Below, piece after piece: positions 1-8,850 of a DNA stretch of 29,630 nt. The notes below the pieces were generated by a model. It was not told the origin of the DNA and searched no databases. It was given only the letters and a program-made list of their open reading frames with translations. Numbering within the stretch: the stretch's first letter is position 1; each line of letters opens with the position of its first letter. Where the stretch lies: the IMG/VR virus record IMGVR_UViG_3300032334_002765, positions 1-29,630 of that record; one strand, 5' to 3'. The DNA is from a virus. A program made the translations under genes and the position numbers.

Positions 1-2067
1 ATCCTCAGCACCATTCTTAAAAGACTTTGAATTCAGACAGCAACTTTCATAAGTGTAATTAGATATAGAGGCTGAAGCAACACATGTATCAACTTCAAAA
101 CTGCTATTTGAAGCAGCCACAGTTGTTGGATCTCCACAGTCTTTTTTATTTACACATGTATCAATATTAGCGCCCTTGTTGCCAAGCATAAAATAAAGAT
201 TATCACCCGAAGAAAAGCCTACCCAACCCCACTGTCTTGTTATGCTTGAACCTAAATAATAGGAAGAATACACATCATAAAAAGCATTATATTTTTGGAG
301 ATATACTCTTTCATAAGAAGTGGGATCAACATCCTTACGTCCAGTAGCCCAAAACATCAATCCGCAAGAGTCTTTGTCGCCAGAGCCATAGTTATCCATT
401 TTTGCAAAACCATTATTTCTTTCAAACTCTCTTATAACTCTGCATTTTTCACTGTATGAATAACAATTGTCACAGCATTTTGTTCCGCAATCACAACCTT
501 CTTTTGTTATTGGATCAAAATCTGGTTTTACAGTCCCTAAAAAGCTACTATTAAAATTGCTTTTTATATTGCAAGAATTATTTAAAGATTTGAAAGTTTC
601 ACTTATCAATCCAAATTCATGAGAAGAAATATTATTATCTGAACCTTTTGTCCAAAGACATAGATTTGAATTTTCTATTACATCTATACTTGATTTAAAA
701 TTTGTGATCCTATAGTTTCCACTATTTGTATCCGTTCTTAAAACAACATCATAAATACCACCAACGCTAAAAGAAGCAGTTGTGTAGTTTTGGTTTAGAT
801 GAGATAAATCGTCGCTTATTCCCCATGTATAAGAATTTATTGGATCTGAAGAATTTTGACCATTTTTTAAAACACCATTATCATATGCAGCAACATTCAT
901 TGAAATGTATGTGTTTATTGGAGATGTGATTCTATATAATCTTTTATTAACTTTTTCTCCCGTCAAAGATTCTATTGATATTTCTTGTCCCAAGAAAGTC
1001 TGAGAGTTACTAGCTACAAACTCTATTTCCGCTTCTGATGGGCAAAAATCTCTAACATTTACTACATTTTTAAGAACACATGTGTCTTCTCCAAAGTCGT
1101 TAGTGACTGTCAAAGACACATCATTGAACCCAGAGTTTTCATATGTGTAAATAAGCTTGTCTTGATCTAGGTTCAGATAAACAGTAAGACCTCCGAGCTT
1201 ATCTCCTCCTTCTCCTATTAACAACCTGTATTGTGGATTAACTATTGTAGAAGAATATGTTATACTAAAAGATTCTTCGTTTCCCACATCATTATGTGTA
1301 GCCCAATCATCGGTAGATTTTTGTAGAATATAATTTTTTTGTAAGAAATTTTCTGTCAACTTCACATCAACAGTTGTTAAAACCTCACCTGTTCCAAGTG
1401 TTTTAAAACTAAGAGATTTTTTATACGCAAAATAATCCGCAGAGCCATAGTTGAAATTCCACTTATGTTCCGTAAATCTACTTGAACCATCGGTGCCAAG
1501 TCTGAAACTTAGATCGGTAAATGTTACCACGCTTGGCTTTAATCCTATTTTTTTGTCTACACTAAACCAAGCTTTTGGAGCCAAAGCCAAATATCTTATG
1601 TAATTGGTTCTTTGTTCGATTGTGCCTTCCAAGGGTTTAACTGATCTCTCTCCCCGAACTCCAGCGAATTTTTCTATATTTAAAACAGCATCTTTAAGAG
1701 AATTATGATGCTCAGCCATTACGTTTTGAGTAATATTTGTTATATCTTTGTATTTTTTAACATCTTCAAATCCGGGAAGAATTTTAAGTCCGCTAAAATA
1801 TGCTGTTGTTGAAGATGTTGTTGTTTTTGTTGTGTAATAAAAAGATATAGCTCTTTGTTTTATTTCTTCGCACTGATCGGTAAGTGTTATTATTCCACCA
1901 CCTCTAGATTGATCAGGAAATCTTTCTATTGCTTCTGTTGTTCCATATACATATATTTCCTTGGATCCTGGGATATAATCTTCAGCCAAATGTAATCTCA
2001 GATAATCATGAACCTCGTAAAGGTTTTTATTTGTATCAAAATTTTCTGGATATTTACTGAGACTCAT
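1..2067 (-). CDS. PKD-type virion/adhesin protein, C-terminus cut by window edge
   Basis: An open frame runs from the ATG at 2067 to base 1 with no stop, so at least 689 residues are present and the C-terminus lies outside the window. A short AGGA lies just before the start, overlapping the stop region of the preceding gene 7 bases away. The N-terminal part is a paralogue of the next gene upstream: both share LYEV near residue 17 and the block AEHHNSLKDA (AEHHNAVKDA in the neighbour), followed by a PKD-like segment with VVTFTDLSFRLG and WNFNYGS. Further along is a Cys-rich stretch near residues 518-536 (C-x-C-x3-CC-x2-C-x7-C) and later two DTCV motifs and a CC pair. Position after the baseplate and fibre genes suggests an external virion adhesin or decoration protein. 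The function is inferred; the paralogy and Cys pattern are seen directly. Confidence 0.8.
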   Translation of the reverse strand, partial: MSLSKYPENFDTNKNLYEVHDYLRLHLAEDYIPGSKEIYVYGTTEAIERFPDQSRGGGIITLTDQCEEIKQRAISFYYTTKTTTSSTTAYFSGLKILPGFEDVKKYKDITNITQNVMAEHHNSLKDAVLNIEKFAGVRGERSVKPLEGTIEQRTNYIRYLALAPKAWFSVDKKIGLKPSVVTFTDLSFRLGTDGSSRFTEHKWNFNYGSADYFAYKKSLSFKTLGTGEVLTTVDVKLTENFLQKNYILQKSTDDWATHNDVGNEESFSITYSSTIVNPQYRLLIGEGGDKLGGLTVYLNLDQDKLIYTYENSGFNDVSLTVTNDFGEDTCVLKNVVNVRDFCPSEAEIEFVASNSQTFLGQEISIESLTGEKVNKRLYRITSPINTYISMNVAAYDNGVLKNGQNSSDPINSYTWGISDDLSHLNQNYTTASFSVGGIYDVVLRTDTNSGNYRITNFKSSIDVIENSNLCLWTKGSDNNISSHEFGLISETFKSLNNSCNIKSNFNSSFLGTVKPDFDPITKEGCDCGTKCCDNCYSYSEKCRVIREFERNNGFAKMDNYGSGDKDSCGLMFWATGRKDVDPTSYERVYLQKYNAFYDVYSSYYLGSSITRQWGWVGFSSGDNLYFMLGNKGANIDTCVNKKDCGDPTTVAASNSSFEVDTCVASASISNYTYESCCLNSKSFKNGAED

Positions 2068-2074
2068 TTTTTTC

Positions 2075-3451
2075 CTAATCTATCGTTATTTCTTCTTTTA
2101 AAAATGCTTTTTTAATTGTTTGGTTGTTAAATAAAACAAACACAGAAGGATTGTAAACAGAAGATGGATGATTTATTTTATACATAAAATTTATAGTATG
2201 TATGTTTGGATCTGTCTCCGTGTATGTTCTGACTATATCTGGATGCCATTCATTTTTAGAGTCATAACTTCCTATTATTGGTCCAAGCTTACCACCTGAT
2301 ATTCCCGATAAATCAATTCCATTTACGCTAATGTTTAAGCCATCACTAGGGATATCAGATACGCTTGCCAGTACAGTTTTTGTTTTTCCATCTTCATCAT
2401 AATATACAAACACTACGCCTTGTTTGAAATTTAAAATTTTTCTCATATCATCTTTGAATTTGAGTGCGTTTCCATTTACATCACATGAATAAAACTTTTT
2501 AATAACACAACCATCTCCATTAAAATTCCAATATCTTTCTTTTACATCGCCATCTGTTTGATCAACAAATTCAAAAACAGTTGGTTTTTCACCAACTGGG
2601 CTTTCTTTTTCATCAAGAGAAAAAGAAAAACCACTTGTCATATTGGGGGTTGTTGTTAAAACATCAAATCCATCTGGAGAATTTTTAACATAAAAAAATG
2701 GAGATCTTAATGTATCATCTACTATTATATAATTGTTTTTTGTTACTATTCCTTGTCCTCCCAACACACTTACAACCACCAATTCAACAGAATACGATCC
2801 TTCTTTTGTATATGTGTGCACAGGATTTTTTTCAGTAGATGTTGTTCCATCTCCAAAATCCCAAAAACATCTAATTAAAGGTCCATTTAATTTGTTGGGA
2901 GCCATACCAAGGCTAAAATTCTGAAAAGAAACAGTTAGTGGAGCACCACCAGAAACAGGATATGCTCTAAATAATGGCTTTGGTGTAAGAAATCTATTTT
3001 CTTGAGTTTTTAATATACCATTTAAAGAGATATCATCAGGACTTGATTTTAAGCCCAAATTAATTTCTGTTTTAATAATAGCATCCTTCACAGCATTGTG
3101 ATGCTCTGCACTCACTGAATTTGTCACATTGCTACCTAAATTCCATTGATTCTGCCTAGATCCTGCAAAACCACGAACCAAGTTATTAAAAGTGTTTCCT
3201 GTCCTATTTGCATAATAAATCAATTCACCAGAATTAATTTTTTTATTTGTAATTCTTATTAATCCCTGAGGAGGAAAACCAGAAGCATCTTCAACTATGA
3301 TTTTTTTGGCAGAATAGCCAACACTTTGTTTTAAGACAGTTGTTGCGTTGTTTCTAACTTCATACAAACTATCTTTATCATCAACAGCTTCAGGATATAG
3401 AGAAAGATCTCCTGTTATATATCCTGAGTTTAAACTATCAATTCTTGCCAT
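2075..3451 (-). CDS. PKD-domain virion protein (fibre/adhesin class)
   Basis: The protein has 458 residues from the ATG at 3451. A classic PKD domain lies at about residues 160-246, with the core WDFGDGTTS at 197 and the HTYTKEGSYSVELVV strand after it. A second, degenerate copy has WNFNGDG near 308-314. PKD domains are Ig-like beta folds common in extracellular adhesins and in phage tail decorations. The N-terminal 150 residues match the start of the downstream gene (LYEV and AEHHN-x2-KDA blocks), so the two are paralogues. The frame extends to a GTG at 3460, but TTAGGTG sits 6 bases before the ATG at 3451 and would overlap the GTG start, so I prefer the ATG. The start overlaps the preceding coiled-coil gene by 14 bases, which suggests translational coupling. 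A role in host contact is inferred from fold and position. Confidence 0.85.
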   Translation of the reverse strand: MARIDSLNSGYITGDLSLYPEAVDDKDSLYEVRNNATTVLKQSVGYSAKKIIVEDASGFPPQGLIRITNKKINSGELIYYANRTGNTFNNLVRGFAGSRQNQWNLGSNVTNSVSAEHHNAVKDAIIKTEINLGLKSSPDDISLNGILKTQENRFLTPKPLFRAYPVSGGAPLTVSFQNFSLGMAPNKLNGPLIRCFWDFGDGTTSTEKNPVHTYTKEGSYSVELVVVSVLGGQGIVTKNNYIIVDDTLRSPFFYVKNSPDGFDVLTTTPNMTSGFSFSLDEKESPVGEKPTVFEFVDQTDGDVKERYWNFNGDGCVIKKFYSCDVNGNALKFKDDMRKILNFKQGVVFVYYDEDGKTKTVLASVSDIPSDGLNISVNGIDLSGISGGKLGPIIGSYDSKNEWHPDIVRTYTETDPNIHTINFMYKINHPSSVYNPSVFVLFNNQTIKKAFLKEEITID

Positions 3452-4112
3452 TTGATGCACCTAATTTTTTAGTATATTCATTTTGTAAATTAATCATATT
3501 AGCCTGCAAAGCATTAAGTTTATTTAAAACTTGTTGCTTTATTGGTATGTCATCCGGTAGAGACAAAACAGTTTCGACTAACTCTATATCTATATTATTT
3601 TCAAGTAAAATTTTAAGATTCATTTTCTCTAAAAGTTTTGTTCCCCAATATTCTTTTTGGGCATCAATGTCGTCAAAATTTTTAATAGGTTCTATTTTTT
3701 CAATATTATTGTATGTTTGTAAAAAGAATTCACACTCTTCTTCTATAAATCTTTGCTTTTCTTGAAGATCAAGTATTGTATTTTTAACTCCTTCCATCGC
3801 TCTGTTTAATTGTCTTTGTTTTACAACTAATTCCTTAGCTGTAATTTCATCTATTTCTTGATCTTTTAATTTATTTAATTTAATTATATTAATTTCATGA
3901 AGCTCTAGCTTGTCTTTTTCTTCTTCAATTTGTAATAATAAATTTTTTAAATTGTCTTTCCTTAGCTTCAGCTCTCTTAAACACTGCCACATCTTAGCTT
4001 GATTTGTTGGCTCTTTTCCAATTAGGAAATATTTTAGCTGAAAATAACTGTGTCTTGAAACAACATCGTTTTTCAATAAATCATCCATTTTTTTAATTAA
4101 TTCGGTGGACAT
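3438..4112 (-). CDS. Coiled-coil protein of unknown function in fibre region
   Basis: The protein has 224 residues and is almost entirely helical and charged. Long heptad-like runs rich in Lys, Glu, Leu and Ile cover roughly residues 45-125 (for example NLLLQIEEEKDKLELHE) and again from about 160 to 215. There is no signal peptide or membrane segment. It sits between a propeller-tipped fibre and the PKD paralogues. The gap before it holds a hairpin, and its end overlaps the next gene by 14 bases. Small coiled-coil proteins beside fibre genes can be fibre-assembly chaperones or connector rods, but nothing in the sequence decides this. The GAGTGA before the ATG is a weak ribosome site. I do not recognise the family. 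Confidence 0.75.
   Translation of the reverse strand: MSTELIKKMDDLLKNDVVSRHSYFQLKYFLIGKEPTNQAKMWQCLRELKLRKDNLKNLLLQIEEEKDKLELHEINIIKLNKLKDQEIDEITAKELVVKQRQLNRAMEGVKNTILDLQEKQRFIEEECEFFLQTYNNIEKIEPIKNFDDIDAQKEYWGTKLLEKMNLKILLENNIDIELVETVLSLPDDIPIKQQVLNKLNALQANMINLQNEYTKKLGASNGKN
3458..3464 (-). promoter_or_regulatory. Ribosome binding site choosing the start at 3451
   Basis: The minus strand reads TTAGGTG, then six bases, then ATG at 3451. The competing in-frame GTG at 3460 lies inside this motif, so the ATG is the better start. The site lies inside the end of the upstream coiled-coil gene. Confidence 0.6.
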
Positions 4113-4143
4113 TCTTCACTCTCTTTAAAAGGTTTTTGCTTCT

Positions 4144-4165
4144 CTAATATAGTAAAATATATTAG
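4144..4165. other. AT-rich perfect inverted repeat in intergenic gap
   Basis: The arms CTAATATA (4144-4151) and TATATTAG (4158-4165) are perfectly complementary around a six-base loop. They lie in the 55-base gap between the 789-aa fibre gene and the coiled-coil gene. No U-tract follows, so it is not a typical intrinsic terminator. On the minus strand the inner arm reads ACTATATTA, promoter-like and about 32 bases before the ATG at 4112. It could be a phage promoter, an operator or an RNA processing hairpin. Confidence 0.4.
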
Positions 4166-4167
4166 GA

Positions 4168-6537
4168 TCAATAACCTATTGAGTAAATGGAGCCGGTGCT
4201 GGTGTTAGTTATTACAAATTTACCATTACCATACGCGACAGATGACCATGTAGCTGAAAAAGGGAGATTGATTTCAATCCAATTTACGCCATCGCTAGAC
4301 ATGGCAGCTATAGAAGAAGGTCCGCCAACGGCTATCCATTTTCCATTTCCATAAGCTATACTCGTCCAGTTTAAAGTGGCTGGCATCCTGATAGTAGTCC
4401 AGTTAACTCCGTTTGATGTGGTGGCTGCATAAAGCCCATTCGCCACAGCAACAAACTTTCCGTTTCCATGTGCAATGCCGTTCCATAAAGCTCTAAATGG
4501 AAGTGTTGTTGCCGTCCAGTTAATTTGATTTGTTGATATTAACCCCTTATCGGTGATCGTGGGTGAGTTCGCTAAATTTCCAAATATTCCCCGACCAACA
4601 GCAACGGACAAATAGGAACCATCAGCAAATCCATTGGCAAGTCCTCTGACTTCACATAAATCTGTGCGAGCGGTAGCGCCGTTAAAACCATCAACATACA
4701 CAAGCCCACTCACCGCCCCTTTTAACCAATTGGCTCCATCTACAGAATGAAACACAACAACATTTTTTGCGGTTCTTTGCCCTATGGTTGAAATAAATCC
4801 GAAAAATCTACCGTTAGCGAATGATAACTCTTGAGTGCCTATCACACTGTTAACATTAGTGGGCGTACCGACCCAATAGGTTCCATTTGTTACTGACGTT
4901 ACAGCCATAGTAGGCTGAGCAGACCAATTAATGCCATCTGGACTGGTAAGTGGCAGGACTGAGCCAACAACACGCTTCCAAGCTACCCAATTGCCGCCAC
5001 CAAATGCAGGTGTGTTAGAACTGGAATTTGTACTCCCAGTTGACTCTAACGCTGCACTTCTTGCCCAAGTGATTCCATCGGAAGACATCTTCCCGGCAAG
5101 ACCAGAAAACTTATTGTTCCAAAAATTAATTTTAACAGCAGCACTTCCACCATTGTTCCAAGAAGGAGCCGCAGTAGCCGTTGGTGTTGGTGTTCTTGTT
5201 GGTGTTGCTGTGGCTGTGGGAGTATTAGTAGGTGTAGATGTTGGAGTTGCTGAAGCTGTAGGAGTTGGAGTCTTTGTTGGTGTTGGAGTTGCCGTTGATG
5301 TTGGAGTTGCTGTTGGAGTCTTTGTTGGTGTTGGTGTAGCTGTTGGGCAAGAAGGGATATTGTTGCTTCCACAACAATTGTCATATGCAAAAGTATAGTC
5401 TCCTTCTGCACCATATGGAACAGTTCCTATTGTGCAGCCACATATTAACTTTCCATCACGTTTAAGATAACTTCTTATATTAAAAGCACCTGAATTTCCG
5501 TTAAAGTTTTGCTGAACTATTCTGACGTTTATAGTATTAATTCCGCTTTTTATTGAGTTTGGGCTAAATCTTTTAATACTTATAGGCAAACCAGGACTAG
5601 TGCCGTAGCAACTAGGTATAGATGACTCGCTTGCTTCTAACGTAGCATCTTGGTCTGATATTAAGAAATATCCGTTTCTTTCGTCTTTACTGAAGTCAAG
5701 AACATCCGCTATTATAGTACCATTTAAAGTTACTCTTATGTTGTCATCTCTTGAAGCATTTGCATTACAAACTTCTATAACAACGACTCTATCCGGGCAG
5801 TAAGGCTTAGTAGATGTAGGTGTGTTTGTTGGTGTTGCCGTTGGTGTTGGAGTCCTTGTTGGTGTCGGAGTTCTTGTTGGTGTTGCTGTGGGAGTTGGAG
5901 TCCTTGTTGGTGTTGCTGTGGGAGTTGTTGTGGGTGTTGGGCTCGCGGTAGCGGTGGGGAATATAAACCCTGTTGGTGTTAAGGTAGGCGTAGGGGTTGT
6001 AGTAGGTGTTGGGGTTGGCGTAGCTGTAGGATCTACGGATAATCCTAAATCATAATTAATTGATTTACTTATAAACAAATATGTTTTATCTGTTTGAATA
6101 ATAGAATTAAAAGAAGAATTAGTTGGACTCCACAACAGTAAAGATAACCCTGAGATAGACTCTGAGTATACTGCTGATATATTATTTTTAACACTTTGAT
6201 TTAAACTATTTAAATTAAAATTAATACTGTTTCTATAAGTAATAAACTGATATATTTTTGAAATATATCCATTTTGATTTGGGGTATATGTGTCTATGGC
6301 AATAGAGTAAGAAGAAAAACCTGCGCTATTACTTGAAATATAATAAGTTTTTCCACTTTGAAGAGTATTAAAGCTGGATGCTCTACCAGGACGCCAATAT
6401 AAAAGAGAATTGCCACTTGGTGAGTCCGTTTGTATCGAAGATATCTTGTTTTTGATCTCTGTAGACAAAGAATCTAAGGAAAAATTTTCAATTCCGGAAT
6501 ATGAAAAAAATTGATTTATTTTTGTTACAACCAACAT
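4168..6537 (-). CDS. Tail fibre with Thr/Pro stalks and beta-propeller-like tip
   Basis: The protein has 789 residues. Its start at 6537 follows a strong AAAGGAG. Order of parts: two copies of an approximately 70-residue module (about 10-80 and 98-166, sharing [17 protein letters not shown] versus [17 protein letters not shown] and a later SGKTY/TDKTY); a Thr/Pro stalk at 170-244; a Cys-containing beta-rich domain at about 245-396 ([10 protein letters not shown] and then CGC, CCG); a second Thr/Pro stalk at 397-458; and a C-terminal domain at 459-789 with six S-x-DG-x-NW-type motifs ending at W491, W538, W604, W674, W713 and W753, several preceded by AYGNGKF/W. Such repeats are typical of beta-propellers. 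Position next to the baseplate genes argues for a fibre whose propeller binds a host surface ligand. The ligand is unknown, and no catalytic residues can be assigned. Confidence 0.82.
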   Translation of the reverse strand: MLVVTKINQFFSYSGIENFSLDSLSTEIKNKISSIQTDSPSGNSLLYWRPGRASSFNTLQSGKTYYISSNSAGFSSYSIAIDTYTPNQNGYISKIYQFITYRNSINFNLNSLNQSVKNNISAVYSESISGLSLLLWSPTNSSFNSIIQTDKTYLFISKSINYDLGLSVDPTATPTPTPTTTPTPTLTPTGFIFPTATASPTPTTTPTATPTRTPTPTATPTRTPTPTRTPTPTATPTNTPTSTKPYCPDRVVVIEVCNANASRDDNIRVTLNGTIIADVLDFSKDERNGYFLISDQDATLEASESSIPSCYGTSPGLPISIKRFSPNSIKSGINTINVRIVQQNFNGNSGAFNIRSYLKRDGKLICGCTIGTVPYGAEGDYTFAYDNCCGSNNIPSCPTATPTPTKTPTATPTSTATPTPTKTPTPTASATPTSTPTNTPTATATPTRTPTPTATAAPSWNNGGSAAVKINFWNNKFSGLAGKMSSDGITWARSAALESTGSTNSSSNTPAFGGGNWVAWKRVVGSVLPLTSPDGINWSAQPTMAVTSVTNGTYWVGTPTNVNSVIGTQELSFANGRFFGFISTIGQRTAKNVVVFHSVDGANWLKGAVSGLVYVDGFNGATARTDLCEVRGLANGFADGSYLSVAVGRGIFGNLANSPTITDKGLISTNQINWTATTLPFRALWNGIAHGNGKFVAVANGLYAATTSNGVNWTTIRMPATLNWTSIAYGNGKWIAVGGPSSIAAMSSDGVNWIEINLPFSATWSSVAYGNGKFVITNTSTGSIYSIGY
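5164..5349 (-). repeat. Thr/Pro-rich tract 2 of the 789-aa fibre
   Basis: This encodes residues 397-458, almost wholly alternating TP units such as [13 protein letters not shown]. The DNA is a degenerate short tandem repeat (GGTGTTG / GGAGTTG on the plus strand). It probably forms an extended, stiff linker between the Cys-containing middle domain and the propeller tip. Confidence 0.85.
5806..6030 (-). repeat. Thr/Pro-rich tract 1 of the 789-aa fibre
   Basis: This encodes residues 170-244, with repeats of the type [10 protein letters not shown] interrupted by a short GFIFP segment. Near-identical DNA blocks recur within it, which would allow slippage or recombination to change stalk length. 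Confidence 0.85.
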
Positions 6538-6552
6538 CTAGACTCCTTTGGA

Positions 6553-8334
6553 CTATGCGGGAGAAATTACTACATCACCATCTGAAAAAGTTCCTGTATA
6601 CCTGGCATGATCATAAATTAAATCAAAATGGCTTCCAATATAAGAATTGGGAGCGGAAAGTACAGCAATATTTTCTGAACCTAAATAAATATTCATTGCG
6701 AAACCGATTCCAGTATCGCCAGTATAATTAAATATTAAAACACATGAATTCGTAGAACTCGTAAGATTTAAGCCAACTAACTCTCCAAAATAATAAATGT
6801 TTGAAGGATTTGTAGGATCAACCATCTCATGTGTTAACAAATTTTTATTATAAGAAGAAGTTGATGACGAACTAACTATATTGAATGTGTCAACTAACAT
6901 ACCACTGTATGTGACGCCATCTTTTATTACAACAAAAGGACCTCCGCCATAATCTGATAAATAAGTAACAGCAGCAGTTAGATTATTATCAAAAAGCAAG
7001 TTTGTGGATGAACCTTGACCACCTTTTCCCGAATCATACACAAACCCAAACACAAGTTTGTCGCATGATGGAACCGCTCCTCCTAAGCCCGTATTGGAGC
7101 AAGCCAAGGACATGTGCTCACCTATTCCTGCGTCATATTTACAAGTTAGATCTTTTGGTGGATTGCTTACATCGCAACTTCCATACACATATTTATAAGA
7201 AACAGCAATTCCGGGTGTAGCTGTAGGTGTGGCAGTTGGAGATGCACCAGGAGTTGAAGTAGGTGTGGCAGTTGGAGATGCACCAGGAGTTGAAGTAGGT
7301 GTGGCAGTTGGAGATGCACCAGGAGTGGCGGAAGGCGTTCTTGTTGGTGTAGAAGTTGGAGAAGAAGTGGGCGTAGCAGCAGGTGTTCTTGTTGGTCTTG
7401 GTGTTCTTGTTGGTCTTGGTGTTGATGTTGGAGGATATGTAAAACCTGGAGGGGTCGCCGTAGGTGCTGGTTTTAACCCTGTTGCTATATCAAAATCTAC
7501 AACTATTGTGTTCATAGAACTTATAGAAGTCGGTAAACTCCCTCCACCGTCCTGACTGGGAAGAACTAAACTGAAGCCATCATAATTGTCATTTTCTATA
7601 AAATTAATCCTCCCCCAAGAAACTACTGTGACCAAATTATCTACATCTGATATAATTGGATAATAAGAAGGCGTTTCATACTCATCTAATTTAAATATTC
7701 TATATCCATTTACATATACTCTTAAAGTTCCTGATTTAAAATTATGCCCAGTAAGTCCCCCGGTTATACCTGATTTATCTTCTGTTAAGATTAATTTATC
7801 TTCTATGAGATTTACTTGATAAAAATGTTGATGATAGTCTGCCGCTCCTGGCACTATTAAATTTGCCCTAACTATATTGTTATTTAATTCCCATGTAACA
7901 CCCTCAGAGTTTTTAAATATTAGATTGCCATCATTCACTGAACCTAAACTAATATCATTTTTATTCTTAAATTCTACTGTAATTGCAGAAGCAAGCTTTA
8001 TTCTTTCTGCATCAGTCATCCTCACATAACCGTCAGAATCTACGTGTTCAGATATTCGATGCACAGACAAATCAACTGCATCTGCTTTTAATGTACCGTC
8101 TAAATTTATAGACACAGCCAGTCTGGCTAACAAATCTCCTAAATCTACACTTGTATTTTGTAATATTATCGATAAATTATTTACTTGCTGTGATATTATC
8201 TCGTCTCTTTTTGCCAAAGACCGCAGAGGCTTATTATCATACTCCCAGTGATAAGGATCTCCTGGTTGATAAAGAGGGGGGTCTTGATTGCTTAAATTTA
8301 AAGATTTAAAAGATTTATCATCATTGTTTTGCAT
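6553..8334 (-). CDS. Tail fibre with Thr/Pro stalk
   Basis: The protein has 593 residues. The N-terminal part contains DGTLKADAVD near 79-88 and SEHVDSDGYVRMTDAERIKLA at about 95-115, a signature I associate with the proximal, baseplate-attached region of fibres in large myoviruses. A beta-rich region follows (about 130-285), then a Thr/Pro stalk at 289-375 containing [12 protein letters not shown] repeats, and a C-terminal globular domain of about 215 residues that begins with a Cys-containing segment (GSCDVS, then LTCKYD). That tip is presumably the receptor-binding part; I do not recognise its fold. It shares its stalk type with the next gene, 15 bases downstream. The ribosome site is weak: AAGG lies about 13 bases before the ATG. 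The fibre role is inferred from architecture and position. Confidence 0.8.
   Translation of the reverse strand: MQNNDDKSFKSLNLSNQDPPLYQPGDPYHWEYDNKPLRSLAKRDEIISQQVNNLSIILQNTSVDLGDLLARLAVSINLDGTLKADAVDLSVHRISEHVDSDGYVRMTDAERIKLASAITVEFKNKNDISLGSVNDGNLIFKNSEGVTWELNNNIVRANLIVPGAADYHQHFYQVNLIEDKLILTEDKSGITGGLTGHNFKSGTLRVYVNGYRIFKLDEYETPSYYPIISDVDNLVTVVSWGRINFIENDNYDGFSLVLPSQDGGGSLPTSISSMNTIVVDFDIATGLKPAPTATPPGFTYPPTSTPRPTRTPRPTRTPAATPTSSPTSTPTRTPSATPGASPTATPTSTPGASPTATPTSTPGASPTATPTATPGIAVSYKYVYGSCDVSNPPKDLTCKYDAGIGEHMSLACSNTGLGGAVPSCDKLVFGFVYDSGKGGQGSSTNLLFDNNLTAAVTYLSDYGGGPFVVIKDGVTYSGMLVDTFNIVSSSSTSSYNKNLLTHEMVDPTNPSNIYYFGELVGLNLTSSTNSCVLIFNYTGDTGIGFAMNIYLGSENIAVLSAPNSYIGSHFDLIYDHARYTGTFSDGDVVISPA
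7210..7470 (-). repeat. Thr/Pro stalk with 36-bp tandem repeat
   Basis: This encodes residues 289-375 of the 593-aa fibre. Inside it, a 36-base unit repeats exactly: 7225-7260, 7261-7296 and a partial third copy at 7297-7326 (30 bases). Each unit encodes 12 residues including [12 protein letters not shown]. The exactness of the copies points to a recent tandem expansion. Smaller repeats (GTTCTTGTTGGTCTTG) occur around 7383-7420. Confidence 0.9.
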
Positions 8335-8376
8335 AGAGATATATACCTTATAAGTATCAAAAATGGAGGCAGAAAA

Positions 8377-8850
8377 CTATAGAAAATTAATTCTCCAATT
8401 CCATGTTATTTGCATGTTCTCAGTTTTTGTTAAATTTGGAAATGTAACCATACTATAAAGATTGCCATTATTCATCTCTAAAGCCATTTCATTTATAACA
8501 GATCCATTGATTTCTGAATACTTTATTACAGACGTAAAAACAACCTGAGACGTTATTGAAGGGTCTATATTAGCTATTATCGGCTTGGATATCACTTTTT
8601 GTCCAAAAAGTGAACTTCTATCACCATCTACTATTTTTGGAGAAGAATTTAAAGCTCCACCATCTCCAAATATCATTTTTGAGATATAAAAAGAGTACAT
8701 ATCACCGATCTCATTAGCCAAACTCATGGCTAACGCTTCTTTTCCTTTTTTTAATATTGCATTTTGCATTGTATAGAAAACTTTGTTTTTGTTTAAATCT
8801 TCTATACAAACGTCAACAAAACCCTGTACTCTCTGATTTTCGTCTTTCAT
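8377..8850 (-). CDS. Small virion protein between wedge and fibre genes
   Basis: The protein has 157 residues. Its ATG overlaps the stop of the preceding gp7-like gene as ATGA, and AAGGGAG lies about 7 bases upstream, so expression should be good. The C-terminal half is beta-rich and ends in the pattern TFPNLTKTENMQITWNWRINF. That ending (aromatic, K-T-x-x-x-x-I/L-x-W-x-W/I-x-F) is common in phage tail-associated proteins of this size. It may be a connector between wedge and fibre or a fibre-base protein. There is no signal peptide or membrane segment. Family assignment is tentative. Confidence 0.7.
   Translation of the reverse strand: MKDENQRVQGFVDVCIEDLNKNKVFYTMQNAILKKGKEALAMSLANEIGDMYSFYISKMIFGDGGALNSSPKIVDGDRSSLFGQKVISKPIIANIDPSITSQVVFTSVIKYSEINGSVINEMALEMNNGNLYSMVTFPNLTKTENMQITWNWRINFL

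Noticed and set aside
5046-6055. Long Val/Gly or Gln/Leu-rich open frames in other frames of the Thr/Pro tracts
   Set aside because: They are shadows produced by the short tandem repeats: the GGTGTTG-type repeat has few stops in any frame. They lack ribosome sites, and the TP-encoding frame is continuous with real domains.
7225-7326. CRISPR-like array from regular 36-bp repeats
   Set aside because: The units are directly adjacent without spacers and are in frame within a Thr/Pro-coding tract.
4168-8334. Diversity-generating retroelement acting on the fibre tips
   Set aside because: No reverse transcriptase gene and no template/variable repeat pair with adenine-directed changes was seen; the repeats are simple stalk repeats.
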